NCBI RefSeq assembly: GCF_008831285.2
Contig: NC_045140.1
Coordinates: 22,896,131-22,960,130, forward strand
Length of the DNA stretch: 64,000 bases
Source of the DNA: Nymphaea colorata
Lineage: Eukaryota > Streptophyta > Magnoliopsida > Nymphaeales > Nymphaeaceae
Direction: 5' to 3'
Part shown: one piece after another, positions 40,186 to 50,559 of the stretch
Layout: each line of letters starts with the position of its first letter
How positions within the stretch are numbered: position 1 is the first letter of the stretch
The notes under the pieces: model-generated
What the model was told of the DNA's origin: nothing
The model's database searches: none
What the model saw: the letters and a program-made list of their open reading frames with translations, nothing else
Made by a program: the position numbers and the translations under genes

Positions 40186-40222
40186 GCGGCAAACTGAACC
40201 GCCAAGTCTTGTATATAAAATG
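40186..40222 (-). promoter_or_regulatory. E2F-like site and TATA-like box upstream of REV1
   Basis: On the minus strand TTTGCCGC (40193-40186) matches the E2F consensus TTTSSCGS, about 50 bases before the REV1 start codon, and CTTGGCGG (about 40204-40197) is a one-mismatch second site. A TATA-like TTTTATATAC lies at about 40221-40212. E2F control is common for plant DNA replication and repair genes. The spacing fits a start of transcription close to the sites, but this is a motif match only. Confidence 0.4.
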
Positions 40223-42133
40223 CGCGCTTGAAGAAAGCCCGCCAGATGATTTCAGTTCGAGATGGACCAAACGCTGATGCTCAGACCCGATCAGATCTAC
40301 ATGGTGCACCTTTGGAAGTCTGTGACTGGGCAAAAATCAACCCCAAGGCTCGAGCCTGGTTACTGTTAAATATACCGCATTTTTGTTAGCATCATTAAAA
40401 TAAAATATATTAATAAAATTAAGTCATGTTACTTAGGAGTTTTATTTGTTTGAATTGGATATAAATAATTATTTTCATGAATTACATATGTGATTATTTA
40501 AATTAAAACAAGCTTGCATCTAACCCAGTCTTAAGCTTTGCGAGATGCTTTGGGTCTTTTTGATAATTGAACATTACGTTAACTATTTGATGTATATAGT
40601 TTAAAAATTGAGGCAGATTCATAAAACACTTTCAAAAGTCATGACTTTTGAAAAAGATTTTTGTGTCACTATTTGATTTGCCAAACAAACCATTTATTGG
40701 GATCAATTAGGCTTGCGAAGCTTTTATTGGTCGGTTCACAAGCTGGCCTGTCCCCAATACCACTTATCTCACAAATTAATTAAGGGGTGTTTGATTGATC
40801 TGGAATTTTGATGCAAAAATGAAAATTATATGTTATTCCAATTTTCACTTGTTTTTGGTAACTTCAAGTCTTCATTCCACAATTAAAAATTATGTGTTTT
40901 ATTGAAATCAAATTAAAATGTTATAATTGGGAGACCGTTGGATTTTAATAAACTGCTGCACCAAGTCAGAAACACATCTCCATTACAATTTGCAAACCCA
41001 ACAAAAAGAAAAACAGCTAGAAAATTCTTGAGACAGATGAGGCTTCTGCAGCAACAAATTAAACAAAGCACTCAGTATATTTTCTCATATTTATATAAGC
41101 CATGCTCAACCTTCCTAAAGATATCAGCCACCATATTTTTCAGCAAGCTTGTGGAGTTCACTCTGAGGTTTCCCCAGTTAAAGGATAAGATTATCTGCAT
41201 TAAACGTAGCAAACAAGGTAAAAATATTAATTTTCCATTGAACAAGATAAAGAAAGCAACAAAAACCACACGATGATATATACGTGAATATATTATCATA
41301 TAATATAATGGGAAACAGGTGCAAAAGACATCACAGATGTTTTTGAAATATCCCGAAAAAAAATCCATGTGCAATTCCTAGACGAAAAATTGACCAGCTC
41401 TGCAACAATATGGCAGGAAAACATTTTGCCTTTTTATTTAGAACTATATCGGCGACAACTATCAGCGATCGGTGACAATGATTTTCGATCGACGACAGTG
41501 ATTTTACATATCTTTTGTGTTTTTTTTTGTTCCTTATGAATGTTTCGTGCTTAATATATTGTTTATTTCATTTTTTAAAAAACCAAATTTTCATTTTAAA
41601 ATTCCATCAATCCCTATGAATCAACGCCTCTTGTAGTTGTTATAAACATTTTGAATGGTTATTTATCAATTCAAATGAATATTAATAAATGGTGTCAAAC
41701 ATAAATTAATGTAGTGAAACGATTAAAATAGATGAAATAAAAAGACATTGCATGCTCATTAGTGTGCATTAGCTTTATTGGCTGTACACGATAATGTTAG
41801 TTCCCCATTAATTATATATTAAATAATTTAGCTGGAACTTGAACGACGAAGTCAAACAACCAGTGTTTGAAAATTGTTCAAGGAACACTTCGCTGTTTTA
41901 TTAAAGTTTGGCTTATTTCGATGATATTTCGTGATTAGTAAAAACGTAAATTTTAACTACTTTCAAGAATAAATCATTAAAAAAAAACCACCGAATGATT
42001 TTGCAAATATTAAAATACACCTAACATTGATTTTTCATACGCTAAAGCAGACGCCCGCCGTTCCATGGCCGACCAAAATTAATTATAATATTGCGAAATT
42101 TTAATTTCCAAATTCGTACAAAATTACAATTTT

Positions 42134-42650
42134 AACATATACTAGAAGTAACATGAATTCCATACAGACATTGTTAATAGGATTAAGTTTTCTCCAATCA
42201 TTTGTAGCATTAATTAATATCGCATTATTTTTTAAAATATTTGAAAAATAAATATTTTTCACATAATTAATCATGTACTAGTATTACTCAGCATAATTAA
42301 CTAAAACAAACTTATAATTTGCCCTATTTGTTTTAAAATTAATTCAATATTGGCCTTTATTATTTTAACAAAAGCTCAAGTGGGTAACAACCTAAGCTTA
42401 ATTATTAGGCAAACTGACTTTCACGTGTTTTCGAAAATATAAAAAGGACTAGACGTGTTTCTCACAATGGCCAATTTCCATGTGTTTTGAAAAGCCATCT
42501 TTCACCTGCGTTTGATGGCAGGGTAAATTTTTGTGGTAATTTTTTCATGGAAAAAAATTCAGGAAAAGTTCAAGGAGGAAAAAAGCAATCCAGGCCATGT
42601 TTGAAAGTTTTTTTTTTTTTTAATCAACTCCCATTTGGATGAGGGGCTCG
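42134..42650. repeat. Dispersed repeat, copy B
   Basis: This is collinear in direct orientation with 17716-18370: shared blocks include tagaagtaacatgaatt, aatcatgtactagtattact, acaaacttataattt, tttcgaaaa and aactcccatttggat. Confidence 0.75.
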
Positions 42651-43710
42651 AATTCATGTACATTGCATCTGCATTCAGACTCGGACTAATGAAACTACAC
42701 GGATTTGAATTTGGACAAGTGATCCAACGAGGCCTTGGCAGATCAAATTAAAGTTGATTTTGGCAAATTGGTAGGCGTGTTCATAGAGGTCTTTCTCCTT
42801 CTGTGGCTCATAAGGCAGCTTCTTCCGCAAGCCGCACACAAAAGCAGGGTTTCGTCCCGAACACGCGTACGGACAGAAGGCGCGAATAAAAAGGGCGGTG
42901 AGGATAAAGATAAAATAGGGCGAGCCACCTGGCGATGTAGACCCGGGCCTTTCCTTTACGACCTCGGGGTGAAATCATTTTCTGAGGGAAATGGGTTCCT
43001 CTTTCCGGAGTCGAGCGGGCGTTAGAGAAACAAGACTAAGAAGAGAAGGGACGATTCGCTGCAGGGACGGTCTGTCGCAGACAAAGCTTCCTCGGTCCCT
43101 CAAATACCACCCCGCCGTACGCGGGCCGTTTCGGACCCCGAGCCAAAAACAATATGACATACGCTCAGACTGTCCCTGCACGCAAACGAAGCCTGTCGCC
43201 TTGAACATCCCAAAACCAGGACGTCCCGACCAAGGAAACGACGAAGAGAGAGCGTACTGCGTTCCCGATTTTCCCCGGCGAGATCAGAAAGGAGAGAAGG
43301 AGGGAGCGCAAGTGCAAATGTCCATGGCGCGACCGGACGACTCTGCTGCATGCTGCCACGCGAAATCAAAACAAAATCGTGCGGTTGCTTCGTTATCACG
43401 ACAACGTCCGTCGCCATCTCGCCAACACGACGACGACGACGGCTACGTCAATCATCTCTCCCAGGCCCCTACGGAAAGATTATTTATTTTAGGGAACGGG
43501 CCAACGGGCGGAGTTGTTGAAACTTGAGAGCGAAATTCCTTTTCTCTTGCTTCTCATTTTTGCCTTTCTTTAAAGCCGTAAGACCACCGAGAACGACTTC
43601 AATTAGGGTATGTACAAAGACAGTTTGTTGCAGACGGAGACCTCTCGTCTCCGTTCCAATCACCTTCCCCGCTCCTCCTCATTAAGGAAAGCAGATAAAA
43701 CCTCGCACAC

Positions 43711-43734
43711 ACAGAGAGAGAGAGAGAGAGAGAG
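43711..43734. repeat. (GA)n microsatellite
   Basis: About 12 GA units just beyond the stop codon of the bHLH gene. Confidence 0.9.
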
Positions 43735-43738
43735 CTAG

Positions 43739-44895
43739 CTAGCCTTTGGATGAGTTGGTCCTATCCCTCGTCATCGCCGGAGCCCAGAAATCTGCGCCGT
43801 TGCTGCTGGCCACATGGACCGTGCACGAGACCGGCACCAAGCACAGGCCCCTGCTCCTCAGATCGTAGTTAGGCCCTTCACCGTCGAGTGCTTCCTTCTT
43901 CATATGCGAGAAACAACACAATAGCATATAATATGAGAGAGGGAGAGGGAGAGGGAGCGAAAGTTGTGCGGCATCCCTGCATGTGCGTGTGACGGTACTC
44001 ACCGGGTGAACGGAAGGTATCGGTTGCAGATAAGGCGAGCTCAGTACCTGAGCAAACCGAACACATTAAGAAAACCACATAATAATAATTCTCAAAGTTA
44101 TATATCGGCCGAGCAGATTAAGGGCCTAACCTGAACTTGGTCATGAAGAAATTTGATATATCCCATCGCCTCGTGAAGAACACTGGCCGTATCCGTCTGC
44201 AAAACCACCAAAAGAAATAAGAAGCGGGTCTCTTCCACACACGAAAAGTTCAGCAGGGAGGAGAAAATCATCCAACCCATGTCACACCTTCCCAAACGGA
44301 GAAACAAGCTGCTGCAAAGCGGTGATTCTCTCACTAAGCTTCTCCTTCCTTACCTATCACCACATAACAGAAAACAGCTAAGGCTATGAAAAAACAAAAA
44401 TGAGCAGAGGCAGAGTACGGAACACGGTTTCCCTCGTCCCTTATCCCCACCTTCAAAGTGCCACCGGACTCTGTCCTGGCCTTCTTGGAACCCACAGGCC
44501 GCCTCCCACCGTCGCCGTTCTCCGGCAAGCAGCCCGAGATGAAGCTCGATGCCCACCCCTTCTGCTCGGTTGCAGCCTCTCCAGCGTCCCAGCTCTCCGC
44601 CCTCTGCATGACCTCCAGCATTTAGCAAAAAAAAAAAAAAAAAAGCAAGAAAAATCCGCCCCCTCTCTTCCGCATATTACAAACTTACCCACGAAGCCGA
44701 TGGACCGCCACCGCTGGACGACGTCGTCGTCGTCGACGACGACTCGCTGCCGCACATTCCCGAAGCGCGGAAGCCCGCCACCTCCGTGGCATTCCCGTAA
44801 ATAAGCCCCTCTTCCTCCATCACCAGGCCTCCATGACCCCCGCCGCACAGCCGCTGCTCGTCAAACCCAAACCCGTCTCCCCCGGAACTCGCCAT
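43739..44895 (-). CDS. Atypical bHLH transcription factor (bHLH113/bHLH110/bHLH123 group), six exons
   Basis: The exons, in gene order, are 44895-44689, 44612-44451, 44353-44288, 44196-44131, 44047-44003 and 43897-43739: 705 bases, 234 residues. All introns are GT-AG and short (76-105 bases). The N-terminal half is low-complexity, rich in Gly and Ser. The helix-loop-helix spans about residues 120-170: [20 protein letters not shown], then [20 protein letters not shown] on the next exon. The conserved tail [19 protein letters not shown] identifies the plant subgroup. The basic region has TLKVRKEK where canonical members have AERRRREK, so the Glu that reads the E-box is missing. By family knowledge such proteins act as nuclear regulators, probably with altered DNA binding. 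Acceptors of exon 2 (44612 or 44603) and exon 6 (43897 or 43894) are ambiguous by a few codons. Confidence 0.9.
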
Positions 44896-46323
44896 TCAGC
44901 AGAACAACTCCCAGAGGAAATACCAAATTGAAGAAAATAATAAAACAAAATGAGAGAAAAGCGGTTTCCTGGCCACCGGTAAACCTGAGTCTGCCTGTGT
45001 CAGAGCGACACCTACTTCGAGAGAGGGCGAGAGGGGAGAAAGGAAAGGAAACAAAGAACCACGTTAATTAAAAAGTTCAGGAGTTGAAACAGTGAGAGGG
45101 ACTGAGACTCTCTGTCTCTGAGGGGAAAAGGGAAGCCTTTATTGGCGGAGAGAGAGAGAGAGGGGGTGGGGGTTTTGAAAGAAGGGTGCTGGAAAATAAG
45201 GAAAAAAAAAAAAAGAAAGGGGAGGGGAAGACGACTCTACGGAAGGTTCTGGGGGTTCCAGTCGTTGGTTACGATGCCTCTGCCAGTTTGCCTCTTTTGG
45301 ACGGATGCTCTCGCTCTCCCTTCCTCCTCCGCCCCCAAAACCGCCCGTCCATGGGGTTTAGCGGTAGCTGGAAACGAGAAGCTTTTATTTATATTTTTTG
45401 TCCTTTTTCTCTCCTGCCTTTGCCTTTGGATTTGTAAGAACATTTGAAACTTTACAAGTCTTATTATCGAATGATCGAATAGATATTTCTACACGAGATA
45501 ATGCCGATACGGACTTTTTATACGGACTTTTTATGTATTTTATAATTTTTTAAAATCAATTTAAATTAATCTTAAATTAATTTAAGGTGAACAAAAAGTT
45601 AACAATGCTAATGAAAAAAACGATCGAAGGACTCCTGCTAGTGATGACAATGGTACACCATTTAAGTCTACATGTACCACGCTTCCCCACCTACCTTAAG
45701 ACAGAGAAGCACAACACCTACGAAAATGGGACTTGTCCTTTCACATGTATGTAGCCCAGCCAACAATGTAATTAAACTATGCTTTTAAGATAAATTAATC
45801 TGAATTTCAAACCAGGAAAAACCAGGAAAGGTGGTTTGGCTCGTCCAAGAATTTAGATTCGAGTGTCGGAGTGGTAGTGCACTTTACATTTGAACAGAAA
45901 AAATTCCAAAACCTACCCTATGAAAACTTAAAAGTGCAAGCACAAAGAGGATTGCGGTCTTTTTTAACAACTGTAAAATGAATCAGCTGTAAAATGAATC
46001 ACTCACTCTTAAAAAAAATGCTACATATCAACCAATACATTGGCTAAATTGATGCGGAAATCCAAAACATGGATCCTTGAACTCAAAATACATGCCATTC
46101 GAGCAATCAAACACGCCTTAAGAATTTGATTAAAAGGAGGCGACCGACGATTCTTCCGATCTTCATTCACACCACAGTTTCCAGCATCCATTTTCATTTA
46201 ATCAAATCGTTGAAGGTCAGATCCAACACGAGCGCCCAGTTGAAACCGGGTCCGGATCAGTCAATAGACTCACGAAGGGAACACAAGGACCAGAATCGAA
46301 GGACCAGCGGGGGAAGCGAGGAG

Positions 46324-46360
46324 TCGTCGTTCGTCGTTCGCCGTTCGCCGTTCGCCGTTC
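46324..46360. repeat. Minisatellite, gttcgcc unit
   Basis: About five copies of a 7-base unit (gttcg(t/c)c) in tandem. Confidence 0.85.
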
Positions 46361-46522
46361 GCCAAGCACGACGACATCTCTCTCCAAATCGACCCTTCCC
46401 CTGCAGCTGCATCTTTCCCCATGTTGCCCCCCATTTCTTATTACTACAAACCTACATCCCCCACTCTCTCCCCGAGAGAGAAAAATGGAAACCACCACAT
46501 GCTTTTAAATATAATTCTGCTC

Positions 46523-46764
46523 ATGGCCACAGATCTTTTCCCCAGAAAGTTTTTCGATATTTTCAATTGCTTGAAGAAGGTATGTACTTGGAATCCGCGT
46601 TAAAGAATTGATGTACAAACTACAGAGTTCCTTTGACCATTCTAATGCTCAAGTTCATCGAAATCTGTTTACAGGAGCATTACTTACCGACAGTTAATTG
46701 CCATATTTTCTTCATCTCATACGAACGCGACGTCGATGGTGCAAGTCACTCGTTTCGAAGTTGA
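46523..46764 (+). CDS. Weak candidate two-exon small ORF of unknown function
   Basis: Exon 1 (46523-46579) reads MATDLFPRKFFDIFNCLKK and ends at a good donor, gaag|gtatgt. A downstream acceptor, ctgtttacag, joins in frame to 46675-46764, giving a 48-residue product with a stop codon. I know no matching family. The leader upstream is CT-rich with short upstream frames. It may be a real small gene, a fragment, or chance. Confidence 0.2.
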
Positions 46765-47267
46765 AAAGAAATCGGTGGTAGCTACATGCAACTCCAACAT
46801 GTAATTTGGTACTCAGATAAAGAGGTTCAGCGTTTTTGCCAACATAATGTATGGATTCCTATGTTGTGACTAGAGAGAACAAAACTTAAATTACGGATCT
46901 CAAAAAGTGAAACTTCTAGGAGTTGAGAGGTCCTGAAGAGGTGCATCCACAGAGTTCAAAGGATTCAGGCTCCGTTTCTTGTCTGTTTTCCTTCGGCTTA
47001 TGTCCAAAATAAAAAGCACGCCAGATTTTGGCATTATAACAATTGGTTATAGAAACATTACAAAAATTTTATGCACATAGTATATTTCAGCTAGAGTGCA
47101 TATGCGCATAAGTATCGGCTTCCGCTGGTCGGTTCAAACTGGAAATGCATATGCCCTTTGGCGTGCATGCAACGACCTTACTTTTTTCTTTTTTCTTTTT
47201 TGAGCTAATGCTATTGTAGTAGGGATGGAGTTTAGAATTTTTTTGTTGCAAGGACCGAAGAATTTGG

Positions 47268-47625
47268 ATCTTTTCATAAATCTTGAACCAAATTTCTCCA
47301 TCAAGGTGAAGTCATCAATCCAGAAAACAAATATAACATAAAAATGTGTTCCCACTTTCTTCAGGAGAAAAAGAAAAATGTTCAGGTAACATATAAAAAT
47401 ACGAAGTTAGGAAAAAATACTCTCTCTCTTTTAAGTTTTAACAAGCAAACTGACGTTTGTGTCTTTTCATAAATCTAGAACCAAATTTCTCGATCAAGCT
47501 TGATTGAGGTGAAGCCATCAATCTAGAGAACAAATATACTATGAAAATGTGTTTCCACTTTCTTCAGGAAAAAAAGAAAAAACGATCAGATAACATATAA
47601 AAATAAGAAGTCAACCAAAAAATAG
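47268..47625. repeat. Tandem duplication, two copies of about 150 bp with a period of about 197 bp
   Basis: The segment starting cttttcataaatcttgaacc is repeated from about 47463 with shared blocks ccaaatttctc, caatc(c/t)aga, aaaatgtgtt and cccactttcttcagg(a)aaaa. The second copy has a 12-base insertion (agcttgattg region). Confidence 0.85.
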
Positions 47626-49671
47626 AAAAGAAATTCAAATAACATAAATTGTGGAATTGAATTTGAAACAAGCATAAGATTGCCGGCTGAATTAAAATAC
47701 AACTGGGTTGGGTTGGGGGAATTGCATCCGCATTATTAACAAATCGGATTAGGCCCAAGAACAACATTGATTAATGGTTCACAGTCTTCCTAAGTTTCCT
47801 ACGTTTGGCTGGTGTGGTCTATCTCATGTCACCGTCTTATCTACGTCCTCCTTGATCCACTTCATTGCATGCTTAGTATACTATTTTCCAAATTGGCCTG
47901 CACCGATTCATCCATTGTCTATGGGAGAAATGGCTTAAATTAGTGCTTCTTCGAGACTGGTCTGATCAGATTTTATATTAGCGAAAGCTACCGTGTATGC
48001 ACTTTGCATACTAAAAAGCAAATAAACCAAAATAAAACCACATATTGTTGGATAATAAGACAACTTTTTGAGAAAAAAAATCATATTGTTGATTCTAAAG
48101 TTTTTTAAATCTTATATCCGCATTTAAACACGTCAATTTTTAGATAAATCCATAGTGTTTTGGACGTAAAATTCCACGAGCAAGGTATTCCAAGGAAAAT
48201 TTGATGGAAAATTATTGCAAAAGAAAGAATTGATTGAACGAAAGAAGCTCCGATTGGGACTGGATGATGAAAGCACGTCTCTATTAATGTTGGTAGAAAA
48301 GGTGATTTATATGAAACCGAACAAAACAATGTCGAAAGAACACAAAAACAGTATTGGAAATAAGCAGTTGGAACCTTTTTCTTTCATTCTTACATGCTTT
48401 TCGAAACTTTCTTTCTTTCTGATAATTTTTGATGCCAGAGTATGCAGGCAAGCATACTCTTAATTTATAGATAGACGGCTCCAACTTAAGAGTCCCATCA
48501 CGTCGATCAGCGCCCGGGTTCAACTCCCCATGGAACAACAAGCCGTGCATGCTCTTGGATTCCATTGTTGAAGTCATCTGCATCCCATTGAAAGTTTTCT
48601 GCAACCCTTAACACCTGCTTTTATGAAGAAACTACCTTGAATATTTGCAATATATACTATCTTCTGAACTCCTCTTGAACATAAGGGGATTGACTGCACT
48701 AGAACTTGGAGGCGACCGTAACAAATCTGGTCAGAAAATTTTAGTCACTTTAAATTTTTAAGAGGCACCTGCATGTATAAATGAAAAAAATTGCTACGAT
48801 GCTTTAATACAAAAACAAATGTTTTTTGTAAGCATATATAGGCAATTGTTCATACCATGAAGTCTAAAACCTGGAACTTAGGCCAGCTGTGAATGCTGAC
48901 TTGACTATTTAATTTTTTTTGATGTTTTCCTACCGAACTAGTAGGCAGATGTCAGAACATTCTGAATTCTAATCGTTTGTTTGATTGGGATAGCGTTTGC
49001 CTTTGTTCTAATTTGGAAGTCAGATGCCATTTTGATACCCCTTTTCTGACATTATTTTAGTCGCAGACCACTTGTTCGCGAGTTTGGCTTCGAGTCATAC
49101 AAATGCCGAGCATGAAGTCAGAAATAGACGGCAGCAATTTCATAATTCAAAATAGCTGATTCGCATGGGTCAAAACGACGCTATGTAATGGAAGAGAAAG
49201 AAGACGACCTACCGTTTTAGTAGATCCGTAATGGAGCGGTAAACGTTGCTGAAATCATGGATGCTCCGTAGTTTACCATCAATAACCTAAACGTCAGTGC
49301 TTTCAATGGCAATGAAGCAAAATGAAATTCTGAAAATGATCAATCGGTTTTTGTTCGCTTGAATACAGAAGATGTGACAAAACCCACTTTCCGTCAAGAA
49401 GGACGTTGGTTCAATGGGAAAGCGAACCCTAGGAGAAAAAAGTGAATAAATCTCATTGTCCTTGATTTTTCTAGATCAACCAGACCGAAGGGAAAAGCGG
49501 ACCTAGATTAATAATTCAAACATTTTTTAATCTGAAATCATCTAATACGCCAGTATGTGGATAATTTAATCTTGCCCTCAACAATGTAAAGTTGTATACC
49601 ACCAAACAAAAACGAATCATCGTCACGACACAGGCAAACCGAGAGGGAGGGAGAGAGAGAGAGAGGGAAAG

Positions 49672-50559
49672 ATGGGAGGCAGGCCGGCCGATTGGGTGGT
49701 GTGCAAGCCCAGCCGGAGCGACGAGGTGATTCCACCGGAGGAGCAACTCAGGACGGCGAAGGAGGTTCAGGCGCACTTCGACTCCATGGCCCCCAAGCGA
49801 CCCCAGAAGCCCAACCGCAGCGAAGCCTCCACGACCGCTGACGACTCTCCTCCCGACGCAATTCATCCCATCCATGATCCACCGGAACTCGAGAAGCTCC
49901 AGACACTGCGAACGGAATCTCATGTGAGTTCTCTCCTCTCTCTATTCGTCCCCTCTGTTCGAAGAGGAAAACGTCCCTGTTCTTCGTGATCAGGCTCGAC
50001 CCAAGTCTTAAATCGGTGAGTTTTTTCTGCAGACCATATTGGCGGATGGGCGAGTATATTCGATGGAGGAGTTCGTGGAGACCGATTACTACAAGAGGCT
50101 CAACTCGATAGACAAGAACCACTTCACGGCAAGAGAAACTAAACTGAATAAAATTTTGGTTCATATCATCCCAAAGTTCTTCTTTCTTTGTGGAGTTCTT
50201 TCCTTATTGCCTTCTGTGTGCGTGTGTTTGTATGCATCTGTGCAGACGGGGACGGGATACATAAAGGTTATGGAGGGAGTCGACGGGGTCCGATGGAGAC
50301 TTGAGGAAGGAGGGGCGGCGTTGGCCAACAGCGTGGTGGTGAAGACCAGGACCAATCCCGCTACCAACGACTGGATCCCATCAGAAGATCAACAGGTTAG
50401 GTCCTTCCCCGTTTTTGATCCACTGTGGTGGTGGCGGTACTACTGCTAGGTTCTCCTCCGATGGTTGTTCTTGTCTTCACCATCACCGTTCCTTTTCTTT
50501 GTTCTGATCAGATGGCGTTTGTTTCCTCGAAGCCGCATCGGAGCGAAAGCGAGGCGTGA
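49672..50559 (+). CDS. MEE59: MEE59-like protein (maternal effect embryo arrest 59 family)
   Basis: Four coding exons, 49672-49923, 50033-50128, 50246-50395 and 50512-50559, give 181 residues. The N terminus MGGRPADWVVCKPSRSDEV, the PKRPQKPNRSE motif (about 41-51), the EFVETDYYKRLNSIDKNH block (about 96-113), NPATNDWIP near 155-163 and the end FVSSKPHRSE are all diagnostic of this plant family of roughly 170-180 residues. The Arabidopsis member is known from an embryo-arrest mutant; no enzymatic activity is established. There is no signal peptide or membrane segment in the spliced product. The second intron (50129-50245) starts with GC, not GT; it is 117 bases long and open in frame. AATAAA occurs at 50700-50705, about 140 bases past the stop. 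Confidence 0.92.

Larger units (their letters stand above)
40223..43738. other. Intergenic region between REV1 and the bHLH gene
   Basis: No gene was recognised. It holds the second copy of the dispersed repeat (42134-42650). GC content rises from about 42.8 to 43.5 kb, where long frames exist on both strands without family resemblance; these are probably by-products of base composition. A (GA) run at 43711-43734 lies in the likely 3' leader of the bHLH gene. Confidence 0.5.
44896..49671. other. Intergenic region between the bHLH and MEE59-like genes
   Basis: 44896 to about 45200 is the likely 5' leader and promoter of the bHLH gene, with CT-rich tracts in its sense orientation. The rest holds a 7-base minisatellite at 46324-46360, a weak two-exon candidate (46523-46764), and a tandem duplication at 47268-47625. 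Short GA runs at about 49648-49667 belong to the MEE59-like leader. I see no other gene. Confidence 0.5.

Noticed and set aside
42991-43527. 178-codon plus-strand frame (and overlapping minus-strand frames) in GC-rich DNA
   Set aside because: Composition is driven by local GC content, frames are open on both strands, and no domain or motif is visible.
46126-46611. 161-codon plus-strand frame
   Set aside because: It runs through CT-rich leader-like sequence and the 7-base repeat; the translation resembles no protein family.
48495-48540. tRNA T-arm-like ccgggttcaactcccc
   Set aside because: Only three of five stem bases pair and the rest of a tRNA is absent; at best a SINE relic.
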